Positions 15,098 through 23,021 are shown, numbered from the stretch's first letter. The stretch: DNA of 48,236 bases from Candidatus Gagatemarchaeum stordalenia (GCA_003164815.1 PLUF01000070.1:1-48236), one strand, 5' to 3'. Notes: a model not told the origin generated them from the sequence alone. A program made the numbers and translations.

Positions 15098-15135
15098 GTA
15101 GGTAGACGTATCACTATATAGATGTATCTACCTAC
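15098..15135. promoter_or_regulatory. Symmetric promoter-operator between the transposase and the AbrB-like gene
   Basis: GTAGGTAGA (15098-15106) and TCTACCTAC (15127-15135) flank CTATATAG (15114-15121). On the minus strand CTATATAG is a TATA box about 45 bp upstream of the transposase ATG. A separate TATA (TTATATA, 15160-15166) serves the AbrB-like gene on the plus strand. The divergent genes may share control, perhaps by the AbrB-like protein. This is an inference from layout. Confidence 0.55.
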
Positions 15136-15181
15136 GCTCAATCGCTTGAAAGCGTAGTGTTATATACCTACACATTAGGGT

Positions 15182-15373
15182 ATGGATGTTATGAGCAATA
15201 GCTTGGAATCGAAGACTGCGGTAGCAAGACCTGACTCCAAGTCCCTTCGGGCGACAGTCCCAGAGGGGATAGTCGCGTTCCTCGGCCTCGCGTCGGGAGA
15301 CACGCTCGACTGGAAGATGGAGTTCAGGAACAACGAAAGGATCGTAGAAGTAAGGAAGGCGAGGAAGAAATGA
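15182..15373 (+). CDS. SpoVT/AbrB-like small DNA-binding protein (passenger)
   Basis: 63 residues. DSKSLRATVPEGIVAFLGLASGDTLDWKME and VVEVRK-like ending form the swapped-hairpin AbrB fold, typical of antitoxins and small plasmid or virus regulators. TATA TTATATA at about 15160-15166 fits a leaderless start better at the second ATG (15191) than at 15182. Its last codons overlap the next gene by 4 bp (ATGA). No toxin was recognised next to it. Confidence 0.72.
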   Translation: MDVMSNSLESKTAVARPDSKSLRATVPEGIVAFLGLASGDTLDWKMEFRNNERIVEVRKARKK

Positions 15374-15954
15374 GTGATTCAGGGCCAGAGTGGCAAGATA
15401 TCCCATTATGGAAAGAAGCAGAGGCGATCTATCAAAGATGGAAGAACGAGGAGTTCGACTTTGATGCCAAGAATCCAGATGCGAAAATGGTAATTGAACA
15501 GAGCTACATGGATGGCCCGTCGTATGGGCAGAAGGGGAAGACATACTCCAAGAAGAAGGGCACTCTTGTCAGTTTGTTCTCGGACGCGCTTGCCGAGTGG
15601 CCCAGTTTGAGAGTGATGAGTCCTCAGTGGGTTCTCCCTGCGCGTTATCTCATTAATGCATATGCGACCGCACGTTCTCACGGATGCATAGTTGCAGGGC
15701 CTTCTATCAAGAAGGAACTGGGAGAGCGAGAGCACCGAATCGTCCAACTTGATTCTGAGAATGAAGGACTGAAAGCAAAGTTGGCGGAGTGGGAAGGCAA
15801 ATACCAGAAATGTTTCGAACATGCTAACGGGCTCGAAATCAAACTAGCAGAAATCGAGAACTCGAAGGACGCTCAAAGGCAAGCTGACATAAGGGATTCA
15901 ATGAGGTCGGGGGGCGGTACAAACCAGAGCGAGGTAAAACCCAATGACGACTGA
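15370..15954 (+). CDS. Coiled-coil protein of unknown function (passenger)
   Basis: 194 residues. The N-terminal part is acidic (DSGPEWQDIPLWKEAEAIYQ), followed by a mixed region with MDGPSYGQKGKTYSKKKG. The last 90 residues form a coiled coil (HRIVQLDSENEGLKAKLAEW onward). No catalytic motif is seen. It is coupled by ATGA to the AbrB-like gene. The composition does not match a known toxin. Confidence 0.6.
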   Translation: MSDSGPEWQDIPLWKEAEAIYQRWKNEEFDFDAKNPDAKMVIEQSYMDGPSYGQKGKTYSKKKGTLVSLFSDALAEWPSLRVMSPQWVLPARYLINAYATARSHGCIVAGPSIKKELGEREHRIVQLDSENEGLKAKLAEWEGKYQKCFEHANGLEIKLAEIENSKDAQRQADIRDSMRSGGGTNQSEVKPNDD

Positions 15955-16216
15955 ATTCATCGGCCTTCCGAATCCGGTTCAGGAGATAGTAGTTGATTTC
16001 ACCTACGAGACGGAAAACGAGGATGGGGACAAGACCATTCACGCCTATTCAATTGATGGGCGAATCCTCCTCATCACCAAGCCAAACCCCACCAAATTAG
16101 CTAGACTCGTGGAGGCCGAGACGATGCTAAAGAGACCCGACGAAACTTTACAACAGAAAAACCACAGAGACTCCGCCGGAGACTTGACAGACCCTCGAGA
16201 AGCAATTGTTATATAG
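15944..16216 (+). CDS. Small unknown protein reading through the transposon end
   Basis: 90 residues. The start overlaps the previous gene by 11 bp. The sequence MTTEFIGLPNPVQEIVVDFT... has no recognised family. Its last 25 or so residues come from the right terminal repeat and the flanking host DNA (target site 16195-16202), and the stop at 16214 lies outside the element. The C-terminus is therefore a product of this insertion; the native element presumably ended the protein elsewhere. Confidence 0.5.
   Translation: MTTEFIGLPNPVQEIVVDFTYETENEDGDKTIHAYSIDGRILLITKPNPTKLARLVEAETMLKRPDETLQQKNHRDSAGDLTDPREAIVI
16173..16194 (-). repeat. Right terminal inverted repeat of the IS6-like element
   Basis: Minus strand begins GGGTCTGTCAAGTCTCC and continues CGGCGG. 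TCGAGAAG follows at 16195-16202, matching the left flank exactly. Confidence 0.85.
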
Positions 16217-16237
16217 TTATAACATTAGTAATAATGT
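16208..16237 (+). promoter_or_regulatory. sufB promoter with overlapping palindromes
   Basis: GTTATA-TAGT-TATAAC (16208-16223) and ACATTA-GTAA-TAATGT (16222-16237) are adjacent inverted repeats lying 10-40 bp before the sufB ATG. GTTATAA recurs in the sufC operator, so one regulator might bind both. This lets sufB keep a promoter despite the transposon upstream. Confidence 0.5.
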
Positions 16238-16246
16238 GAACTATGT

Positions 16247-17653
16247 ATGACATCTGCCTCCGAGATTGTAACTGACGATTATCAGGCGAAGTACGGGTTC
16301 GCCGACTCGACCGCCTATCTCGACCACAGCCACAAGGGGATTAACGAGGACGTCGTGAAGGAGATCTCACGGATTCGCGACGAGCCGATATGGATGGAGG
16401 AGTTCAGGCTCAGGGCGCTGAAGAACTTCCTCGCGCGCCCAGTCCCGGAGTGGGGAGTCGACCTCTCTCCGATACACTTCCAGGACTTCTACTACTACGC
16501 CCAGCCTGCAAAGGAGACGGCGAAGAAGTGGGAGGACGTCCCACCGGAGATCCGGAACACGTTCGAGAAGCTGGGCATCCCAGAGGCCGAGCGCAAGTTC
16601 CTCGCGGGTGTCGGAGCGATATACGAGAGCCAGGAGGTCTACAACAGCCTTCAGAAGGATCTCACGGCGCAGGGCGTGATCTTCACGAGCGTCGGGAACG
16701 CGGTGAAGGAGTACCCCGACCTGATCAAGAAGTACATGGGTTCGATCATCCCGGCGAGCGACAACAAGTTCGCGGCGCTCAACAGCGCAGTCTGGAGCGA
16801 CGGCCCGTTCATCTACATCCCAGAGGGGGTCAAGATTGCGATGCCCCTACAGTCCTACTTCAGGATCAACGCACAGGGGATGGGCCAGTTCGAGAGGACG
16901 CTGATAGTCGCCGAGCCCAACAGCGAGGTCCAGTACATTGAGGGCTGCACCGCCGCCATGTACCAAAAGTCGATGCTCCACGCTGCGGTCGTCGAGCTCA
17001 TGGCAAAGAAGGGCGCCAAGATCAAGTACATCACGATTCAGAACTGGAGTAAGAACGTCTACAACCTCGTGACGAAGCGGGCGCACGCCTACGAGGACGC
17101 GAGCGTCACCTGGCTGAACGGCGAGGTGGGATCGGGAAGGAACATGAAGTATCCTTCGATCTACCTCCTCGGACGCCACGCGAGGGCCGAGATACTCTCG
17201 ATGGCCTACGCCGGCGCGAACCAGATCCAGGACACGGGCGGGAAGGTCGTCCACCTCGCCTCGGATACATCATCCAAGATCATATCGAAGTCGGTCTCCA
17301 AGGATGGAGGGATCGCGGTCTACAGGGGCCTGCTCCACATCGCGAGAGGCGCGCACAACGTAAAGTCCACCGTCAGATGTGACGCTCTGCTCCTTGACGA
17401 GCAGTCGAAGACCTCGACCTTCCCATACATGGAGGTCATGGCCGAGGACGCGACCCTCACCCACGAAGCAAGCGTAGGCAAGGTCGGCGAGGACCAGATC
17501 TTCTACCTTATGGCGCGAGGGATTAGCGAGAGGGACGCGCTCAGCATGATCGTCAACGGGTTCGTCGAACCGTTCACCAAGGAGCTGCCCATGATTTACG
17601 CGATCGAGCTCAACAGGCTGATGGCGCTCGAGATGACGGGCGCGGTAGGTTAA
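16247..17653 (+). CDS. sufB: SufB, Fe-S scaffold subunit
   Basis: 468 residues, full family length. Typical SufB text is SVWSDGPFIYIPEGVKIAMP, then FERTLIVAEPNSEVQYIEGC, and a C-terminal DATLTHEASVGKVGEDQIFY with FVEPFTKELPMIYAIELNRL. It forms the SufBC2D complex with SufC and SufD. In most genomes sufB follows sufC directly; here 3.3 kb with a transposon lies between. An upstream ATG at 16243 is out of frame. Confidence 0.97.
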   Translation: MTSASEIVTDDYQAKYGFADSTAYLDHSHKGINEDVVKEISRIRDEPIWMEEFRLRALKNFLARPVPEWGVDLSPIHFQDFYYYAQPAKETAKKWEDVPPEIRNTFEKLGIPEAERKFLAGVGAIYESQEVYNSLQKDLTAQGVIFTSVGNAVKEYPDLIKKYMGSIIPASDNKFAALNSAVWSDGPFIYIPEGVKIAMPLQSYFRINAQGMGQFERTLIVAEPNSEVQYIEGCTAAMYQKSMLHAAVVELMAKKGAKIKYITIQNWSKNVYNLVTKRAHAYEDASVTWLNGEVGSGRNMKYPSIYLLGRHARAEILSMAYAGANQIQDTGGKVVHLASDTSSKIISKSVSKDGGIAVYRGLLHIARGAHNVKSTVRCDALLLDEQSKTSTFPYMEVMAEDATLTHEASVGKVGEDQIFYLMARGISERDALSMIVNGFVEPFTKELPMIYAIELNRLMALEMTGAVG

Positions 17654-17680
17654 ACAACCATACCCGGTGCGGGTGTTCCC

Positions 17681-19096
17681 ATGGCCCAGCAAACGATGGG
17701 CGCGTTCACCGAGGACAAGGTCGACGCACTTTCAAGAACCCTGAAGGAGCCGGAGTGGCTCAGGTCATTCCGGATCGGCGCTCTAGGCGAGTTCCTCAAG
17801 CTCCCCCTGGAGCTTTCGCCGCTCTACACCAAGTACACCGGTGTCTCGCAGTTCGACCCGGCCCAGTTCCCGGTCGCGCCTCCGAACGAGGTCCTCGACC
17901 TCCGCTCTCACTTCGAGGGCCACCTCACCGGCAAGGAGACGAACATAATCCTCCAGGGGAACTCCAACACCATCCACGTGGACCTCGACGAATCGCTCGC
18001 CAAGAGCGGGCTCGAGGTCATGACGATTCACGAGGCCATCTCCAGGAAGGAGGGCCTGATGCGCGGCCTGTTTGAGGACAAGCTGGCCAAGTCGAGCGGG
18101 GAGAAGTTTGCGGCATTCAACAACGCCTTCTTCAACACGGGGACTTTCATCCACGTTCCTCAGGGCGTCGAGATATCCTCGCCTCTCCGGAAGATGCTGA
18201 TTGTCAAGAACCCCGGGACCAGCGTCATCGACCAGTCGATGATCTACGCCGAGGATACCTCAAGGATGAACTTCCTGGAGGAGCTCTACACCGGAGCCGC
18301 CGAGAAGGACTACCTGGTCAGCTCTCTGCTTGAGGTGAGGGCTGGGAAGTCATCGCACGTCGACGTCAGCTCGCTTCAGCTCCTTGATGAGAAGGGGACC
18401 TACCTGACCAACAAGAAGGTCGACGCCGCGAGCGATTCGCACGTCAACATCACCTCAATCTTCCTGGGCTCGACCATCTCGCGCTCCCGGATGGACATGG
18501 TGATGTCCGGGAGGGGCTCGATCGTCGAAGGGTTCGAGGTCTTCTTCTGCAACCGGAAGCAGCGGTTCGACCTCGAGTCCAACCTAATCCACAACGCCCC
18601 GGACACGACTGCCGCTCTCCACGCGAGAGGGGTGCTGAAGGATCAGTCGCAGTCAATATTCAAGGGGATGATAAAGATCAACCACGTCGCGAAGAACGCC
18701 AGTTCCTACCTGGCGCACCACGCGATGATCCTGGACAAGGGCGCCCGCTCCGACGGAATCCCGGGGCTGGACATCGAGACCAACGAGGTCAAGGCGACTC
18801 ACTCGGCCTCGGTGGCCCAGGTCGACGAGGACCAGATCTTCTACCTGAGGGCGAGGGGCCTGCCCGAGGACGAGGCCAAGAAGATGATAATCCTCGGTTT
18901 CTTCGAGCCGGTCGTCTCTAGGATACCGGTCGAGATGGCCCGGGAAGGCGCGAAGTTCATCATCGAGGGCAAGTGGTACGGAGAGAGGCGCAGGCTCATC
19001 GACACGGAGGCCCTCATGGCGATAACGGGCGAGGCGCCGGTCGAGGTCAAGCAGTCCGGGGATATCTTCGAAAGGCACTACAAGTACAGAGGGTGA
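17681..19096 (+). CDS. sufD: SufD, Fe-S cluster assembly subunit
   Basis: 471 residues. SufD/SufB-fold repeats in the middle and a SufD-like C-terminus (GIPGLDIETNEVKATHSASV, then EDQIFYLRARGLPEDEAKKM). It is about the length of SufB and lies 27 bp after it, in one transcript. The N-terminal region (DKVDALSRTLKEPEWLRSFR) is shared with SufB proteins. Confidence 0.95.
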   Translation: MAQQTMGAFTEDKVDALSRTLKEPEWLRSFRIGALGEFLKLPLELSPLYTKYTGVSQFDPAQFPVAPPNEVLDLRSHFEGHLTGKETNIILQGNSNTIHVDLDESLAKSGLEVMTIHEAISRKEGLMRGLFEDKLAKSSGEKFAAFNNAFFNTGTFIHVPQGVEISSPLRKMLIVKNPGTSVIDQSMIYAEDTSRMNFLEELYTGAAEKDYLVSSLLEVRAGKSSHVDVSSLQLLDEKGTYLTNKKVDAASDSHVNITSIFLGSTISRSRMDMVMSGRGSIVEGFEVFFCNRKQRFDLESNLIHNAPDTTAALHARGVLKDQSQSIFKGMIKINHVAKNASSYLAHHAMILDKGARSDGIPGLDIETNEVKATHSASVAQVDEDQIFYLRARGLPEDEAKKMIILGFFEPVVSRIPVEMAREGAKFIIEGKWYGERRRLIDTEALMAITGEAPVEVKQSGDIFERHYKYRG

Positions 19097-19114
19097 AAGG
19101 CGACGGGTCACTTT

Positions 19115-19411
19115 GTGCGGGCCCTGCCTCTTTCAGAGCTGCAGCCCGGTACGATGGCCGGGGTGGAGCTCGAGGGGGTGAAGGTCCTTCTCTCCAACCT
19201 CGAGGGGGAGGTCCACGCGGTCTCGGGCGTCTGTACCCACGAGGATTACGACCTCTCCGAAGGGTTCATCCTGGACGGCGTGGTCGTCTGCACGCTCCAT
19301 CTCTCCCAGTTCGACCTCAAGACGGGCGAGGTCTACAACCCTCCCGCGACGGTCCCGCTGAGAGTCCTCAATGTTAAAATACAGGAAGATGCCATTTTTG
19401 TCGAGGTCTAG
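19115..19411 (+). CDS. Rieske-type [2Fe-2S] ferredoxin
   Basis: 98 residues, GTG start. Rieske ligands are C40-T-H42 (VCTHEDYDLS) and C59-x-x-H62 (VCTLHLSQFD), with the strand ALPLSELQPGTM at the start. Such ferredoxins sit beside sufBD in many archaea and bacteria and probably supply electrons or act in Fe-S maturation. It lies in the operon between sufD and sufS. Confidence 0.93.
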   Translation: MRALPLSELQPGTMAGVELEGVKVLLSNLEGEVHAVSGVCTHEDYDLSEGFILDGVVVCTLHLSQFDLKTGEVYNPPATVPLRVLNVKIQEDAIFVEV

Positions 19412-19429
19412 GCCGTTGGGTGATCACAT

Positions 19430-20671
19430 TTGTTGAAGTCCCAGTCGCTCGATGTCGAGCAGGTGAGGAAGGACTTCCCAATACTGAAGCGGAAGATCCA
19501 CGGCAAGCGCCTCGTCTATCTTGACAACGCCGCCACTACCCAGAAGCCGAGATCTGTCATAAGATCGATGGTGGATTTCTACAGCAAGCACAACGCGAAC
19601 CCCCACAGGGGCGTTCACCAGCTCAGCATCGAGTCCACCGAGGCGTTCGACGCCGGGAGGAAGAAGGTCGTGTCGTTCATCAATGCATCCGCTTTCGAGG
19701 AGATAGTCTACACGAGGGGGGCGACCGAGTCGCTGAACCTCGTTAGGTACGCCTGGGGGAGCCGCCACATCAAGAAGGGAGACCTCATCGTGCTCACGAT
19801 AATGGAGCACCACAGCAACATCGTCCCCTGGCAGCTCCTGGCCCGGGAGGTCGGTGCTCGGATAGAGTACGTTGGAGTAACCCCCGACGGTTCCCTGAGA
19901 TTCGAGGAGCTGGAGGCGCTAATGGGCCAATCCCCCGCTCTGGTAGCCTTCACCCAGTCCTCGAACGTCCTCGGGACGATAAATGACGCCCAGAAGATCT
20001 GCTCGATGGGCCGCCGGGCCGGCGCCACGACGGTCGTCGACGCGGCGCAGTCTGTTCCCCATATGCAGGTCGACGTCCAGAAGATTGGTTGCGATTTCCT
20101 GGCCTTCTCAGGCCACAAGATGCTCGGGCCTACCGGGATCGGGGTGCTCTACGGCCGGAAGGAGATTCTCGCGGAGATGGAGCCGTTCCTCAGCGGCGGG
20201 GACATGATAAAGGAGGTCCACATCTCGGGAGCCAGATGGAACGACCTGCCCTACAAGTTCGAGGCCGGGACGCAGAACGTCGAGGGCGCCGTGGGGCTCG
20301 GAGCGGCCATCGACTATCTCAACTCGCTCGGGATGGACAAGGTGAGGAGCCATGAAGAGCAACTCGCGGCCTACGCGCTGGAACAGATGGGGAGCGTCCC
20401 CGGGATAACCGTCTACGGTCCGAAGGACGTCTCGCTCAGAGGCGGTGTCGTCTCCTTCAACCTCGGAGACATCCACCCGCACGACCTCGCATCCATCCTA
20501 GACGAAGAGGGGGTAGCGATCCGCTCAGGCATGCACTGCGCACAGCCGCTCCTGGAGAGCATGGGGCTCTCAGCCACGAGCAGGGCCAGCTTCTACGTCT
20601 ACAACTCCTACGACGACGTCGATGCGCTTATGGGCGCTCTCTCAAAGGCACGGAGGATCTTCTGCCTATGA
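19430..20671 (+). CDS. sufS: SufS cysteine desulfurase
   Basis: 413 residues. The PLP Lys is K230 in SGHKMLGPTG, and the active Cys C370 is in RSGMHCAQP. A second TTG follows the first TTG (19433). GGTGATC at about 19418-19424 matches the anti-Shine-Dalgarno of archaeal 16S rRNA and supports this start. It yields persulfide sulfur for SufU and SufBCD. It overlaps sufU by 4 bp. Confidence 0.96.
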   Translation: MLKSQSLDVEQVRKDFPILKRKIHGKRLVYLDNAATTQKPRSVIRSMVDFYSKHNANPHRGVHQLSIESTEAFDAGRKKVVSFINASAFEEIVYTRGATESLNLVRYAWGSRHIKKGDLIVLTIMEHHSNIVPWQLLAREVGARIEYVGVTPDGSLRFEELEALMGQSPALVAFTQSSNVLGTINDAQKICSMGRRAGATTVVDAAQSVPHMQVDVQKIGCDFLAFSGHKMLGPTGIGVLYGRKEILAEMEPFLSGGDMIKEVHISGARWNDLPYKFEAGTQNVEGAVGLGAAIDYLNSLGMDKVRSHEEQLAAYALEQMGSVPGITVYGPKDVSLRGGVVSFNLGDIHPHDLASILDEEGVAIRSGMHCAQPLLESMGLSATSRASFYVYNSYDDVDALMGALSKARRIFCL

Positions 20672-21078
20672 GCAGCAGCGACATCTACAGGGAACTGATA
20701 CTCGACTACTACCGGAACCCCCGCAACTTCGGTAAGCTTGACCCTCACGATATCGAGGCGAGGGACTCCAACCCGCTCTGCGGCGACGAGATCGAGATAC
20801 AGGTGAAGGTCTCTGCAGACCAGAAGATAGAGGACATCCACTTCCTCGGAAAGGGGTGCGCCATCAGTCAGGCCTCCGCGTCGATGCTTACGGAGCTCGC
20901 AAAGGGGAAGCCGCTCGAGTGGGTGAAGGAGCTCTCGAAGGGTGACATCCTGAAGATGCTCGGCACGTCCGACCTTGGGCCCGCGAGGATAAAGTGCGCC
21001 CTCCTCTCGATGAAGGTCCTGAAGACGGGCGTCTATGGCTACCTCGGGGCCGCCCTGGACGAGCCTGCGGACCACTAG
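20668..21078 (+). CDS. sufU: SufU/IscU-like Fe-S scaffold or sulfur transfer protein
   Basis: 136 residues. Three conserved Cys are C38 (NPLCGD, with D40), C64 (GKGCAIS) and C110 (RIKCALL), the SufU/IscU zinc or cluster site. It pairs with SufS, with which its start is overlapped (ATGA). It closes the SUF cluster. Confidence 0.95.
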   Translation: MSSSDIYRELILDYYRNPRNFGKLDPHDIEARDSNPLCGDEIEIQVKVSADQKIEDIHFLGKGCAISQASASMLTELAKGKPLEWVKELSKGDILKMLGTSDLGPARIKCALLSMKVLKTGVYGYLGAALDEPADH

Positions 21079-21186
21079 GCCCCCGACCTTCTTTGCCGAG
21101 CCGACCACCAGTACGTCGCATGAACTCGTCTCATACGGGACATCTTCGATCGCGATCTCCTTCGCAGAAAAGACCTTGGTCCACAA
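21079..21186 (-). other. Possible remnant coding fragment opposite the end of sufU
   Basis: On the minus strand ATG 21186 opens MWTKVFSAKEIAIEDVPYET, then SSCDVLVVGSAKKVGG, about 35 codons with the codon style of this genome, then runs into antisense of sufU where it looks meaningless. It may be a truncated gene or a chance frame. No TATA box of good fit was seen. Confidence 0.25.
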
Positions 21187-21314
21187 TTCCGGCGGGTTCA
21201 GCCCTTGGAGTAACGGGCGACGCGGACACTATCAGTCTGATGAGCCAGACGCACGGCGGTTTCGACCGCCCAGGGCGCCCTCAGGAGGCGATATTGCCCG
21301 TTTCGACCTCGCAA

Positions 21315-21325
21315 AGTATTTATGC
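21315..21325 (+). promoter_or_regulatory. TATA box of the L22-Cbf5 operon
   Basis: AGTATTTATGC lies about 40-48 bp upstream of the L22 TTG at 21363, giving a short leader of about 15 nt. The 284-bp gap from sufU holds no other clear gene. Confidence 0.5.
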
Positions 21326-21362
21326 TGTTCAGAAATCGAGCGTGGTTTACGGAAGCCGGTAG

Positions 21363-21824
21363 TTGCCTCAATTCAAGTACAGTTTCAAGGCATTTGACCC
21401 AGCGATTCATGTCAGGGCTAGCGGGAGGGAGGTTGACATCTCCCCCAAGGCGGCTCGCGAGATCTGCAACACTATTCGAATGATGACGCTGACGAAGGCG
21501 ATCGCGCTCCTCGAGAGGGTTGAAGAAATGAAGAGTCCAATCCCTTTCAGGCGACACAAGCTCAAGGTCGGCCACAGGAGCGAGCTGGTCGGTTTCCCAA
21601 CGGGGTCATATCCGGTAAAGCCGGCGAAGGCCATCCTCTCGATTTTGCGCAACCTGCAGGCGAACTGTGAGTTCAAGGGGTTAGACCCCGATAGGGTCCG
21701 TCTGATCCATTCATCCGCGTTAGCGGGAAGGGTCCTGAAAGATTTCGTTCCTAGGGCGCACGGAAGCAGCAGCCCCAACTTCCACATCCTGGTCCATGTC
21801 GAGTTCGTCGGGAGAGAACTCTGA
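21363..21824 (+). CDS. rpl22: Ribosomal protein L22
   Basis: 153 residues, TTG start. It begins MPQFKYSFKAFDP and contains VHASGREVDISPKAAREIC-type text and the C-terminal FVPRAHGSSSPNFHILVHVEF loop typical of archaeal uL22, which lines the exit tunnel. It is the first gene of this operon; L3, L4, L23, L2 and S19 are not directly upstream. Confidence 0.95.
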   Translation: MPQFKYSFKAFDPAIHVRASGREVDISPKAAREICNTIRMMTLTKAIALLERVEEMKSPIPFRRHKLKVGHRSELVGFPTGSYPVKPAKAILSILRNLQANCEFKGLDPDRVRLIHSSALAGRVLKDFVPRAHGSSSPNFHILVHVEFVGREL

Positions 21825-22843
21825 TGTCTGCCTCCGAGAAGAGCGCAGTGAAGAGTATCCTCGCGATGCACCGCACCTATGCGGAGATCGACGAGTATCT
21901 CGAGAAGGAACTCAGAGAGGCGGGCTATGCAGGCGTTGATATTCAGAAGAATCCTATCGGTTCAAGAATCACGGTCTACGTAACCCGTCCGGGCCTCGCC
22001 ATAGGCCGGCGCGGCACCGGCATCAAGGACCTGACAGAGCGAGTCGCGGCGAAGTTCCCGCTCCCCAACCCTCAAATCGCGGTCTCCGAGGTCGAACAAC
22101 CAGAGCTCAACCCGCGCATTATGGCTGCCCGGACTGCCCAGATCGTCGCCCGTGGCACTGCGTTCAGGCGTGCTGCCACTTGGACCATGAACTCGATAAT
22201 GGCAGCGGGTGCGTCAGGGGTCGAGATCGGCGTCGCTGGCAAGCTGAGGAGCGACAGGTCGCACAGTGAGAAGTACAGGATGGGCGTGGTCCCGAAGAGC
22301 GGCGAGGCATCCAAGCGGGTCGTCCGCGAGGCCACCACCGACGTCCTGCTCAAGCTCGGACTTTATGGTATTCAGGTCAAGATAGCGCTGAAGGACCTCG
22401 TTCCTCCGATGGTCGAGTACGTGGAGCAGGCCGTCGAAGCGCCTCCTGCGCCCGAGGCACCTGCAGCCCCCCAGGCTCCACAGGCTACAGAGGCCCCGAC
22501 GGTGGCCGAGCCCGCGGTCGTAGCCGCGGAGGCTCCAGCCGTGAAGACTGAGGCGCCCCAGGAAGAGGTGAAGCCTGCCCTTCACACCAAGACCCGCCGA
22601 AGGCAGCCGAAGGCGGAACCAAAGACGGAGCCGGTCGAGGACCAGCCAGTAGAGGCGAAGCCCGAGGAAGCGGCGACGGTACAGACGGAAGTGAAGGCTG
22701 AGGAAAAGGAAGAAGCGGCGGTCGAAGCTCCTGAGGAAGCGACGGTAGCGCCAGCAGAGGCGGCCGTGGCGGAGAAGGCAGAGGAACCAGAAGCTGTAGA
22801 AACGGTGGAACAAGTTGCCAAGAGTGAAAGCAAAGAATCTTAG
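21824..22843 (+). CDS. rps3: Ribosomal protein S3 with long acidic/alanine-rich tail
   Basis: 339 residues. The KH domain has GLAIGRRGTGIKDLTERV, and the body ends near residue 205. After that comes an unusually long low-complexity tail of about 130 residues rich in Ala, Glu, Pro, Val and Lys. Archaeal S3 is often about 210-260 residues, so the tail is long. It overlaps L22 by one base and its last 29 bases overlap L29. Confidence 0.93.
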   Translation: MSASEKSAVKSILAMHRTYAEIDEYLEKELREAGYAGVDIQKNPIGSRITVYVTRPGLAIGRRGTGIKDLTERVAAKFPLPNPQIAVSEVEQPELNPRIMAARTAQIVARGTAFRRAATWTMNSIMAAGASGVEIGVAGKLRSDRSHSEKYRMGVVPKSGEASKRVVREATTDVLLKLGLYGIQVKIALKDLVPPMVEYVEQAVEAPPAPEAPAAPQAPQATEAPTVAEPAVVAAEAPAVKTEAPQEEVKPALHTKTRRRQPKAEPKTEPVEDQPVEAKPEEAATVQTEVKAEEKEEAAVEAPEEATVAPAEAAVAEKAEEPEAVETVEQVAKSESKES

Positions 22844-23021
22844 GGAACAGGACTCGGACCAGCTCCGGGACCGGCTGTTCGAGCTCAGAGGAGAGCTCAT
22901 GAAGCTAAGTGGCCTGGCAGCGCGAGGGATGATCCAGAAGCAGTCAGGGAAGATCCCACGGATACGAAAGGACATCGCCCGGGTTCTGACGATAATGAAG
23001 GAGAAGGGTATTACCGAATGA
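22815..23021 (+). CDS. rpl29: Ribosomal protein L29
   Basis: 68 residues, TTG start inside the end of S3. LREQDSDQLRDRLFELRGEL is the uL29 helix. Overlap of 29 bp with S3 and 4 bp with the next gene suggests tight coupling. Confidence 0.9.
   Translation: MPRVKAKNLREQDSDQLRDRLFELRGELMKLSGLAARGMIQKQSGKIPRIRKDIARVLTIMKEKGITE

Larger units (their letters stand above)
12945..16194. mobile_element. IS6-like transposon of 3.25 kb with passenger genes
   Basis: Terminal repeats are GGCTCTGTCAAGTCTCC on the left and GGGTCTGTCAAGTCTCC on the right (minus strand), 20 of 22 identical over CGKCGG. The start GGNNCTGT is IS6-like. An exact 8-bp duplication, TCGAGAAG, flanks it (12937-12944 and 16195-16202). 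A second conserved block near both ends is TGTAAA..TTCGTCGGG (about 12990 and 16140). Inside are a DDE transposase with SWIM and zinc-ribbon domains on the minus strand, plus a winged-helix gene, a 149-residue gene, an AbrB-like gene and two further genes. It lies in the sufC-sufB gap without breaking a gene. Confidence 0.88.

Noticed and set aside
12931..16246. CRISPR array or plasmid-origin iterons in the sufC-sufB gap
   Set aside because: No regularly spaced repeats were found; the repeats present are terminal inverted repeats and promoter palindromes.
20608..21186. Full-length minus-strand frame over sufU
   Set aside because: Most of it is antisense to the conserved sufU; only the first 35 codons beyond sufU are noted as a possible remnant.
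21220..21300. C/D-box-like sRNA around CTGATGAG
   Set aside because: A C-box-like TGATGA occurs, but no matching CTGA D box lies at a suitable distance.
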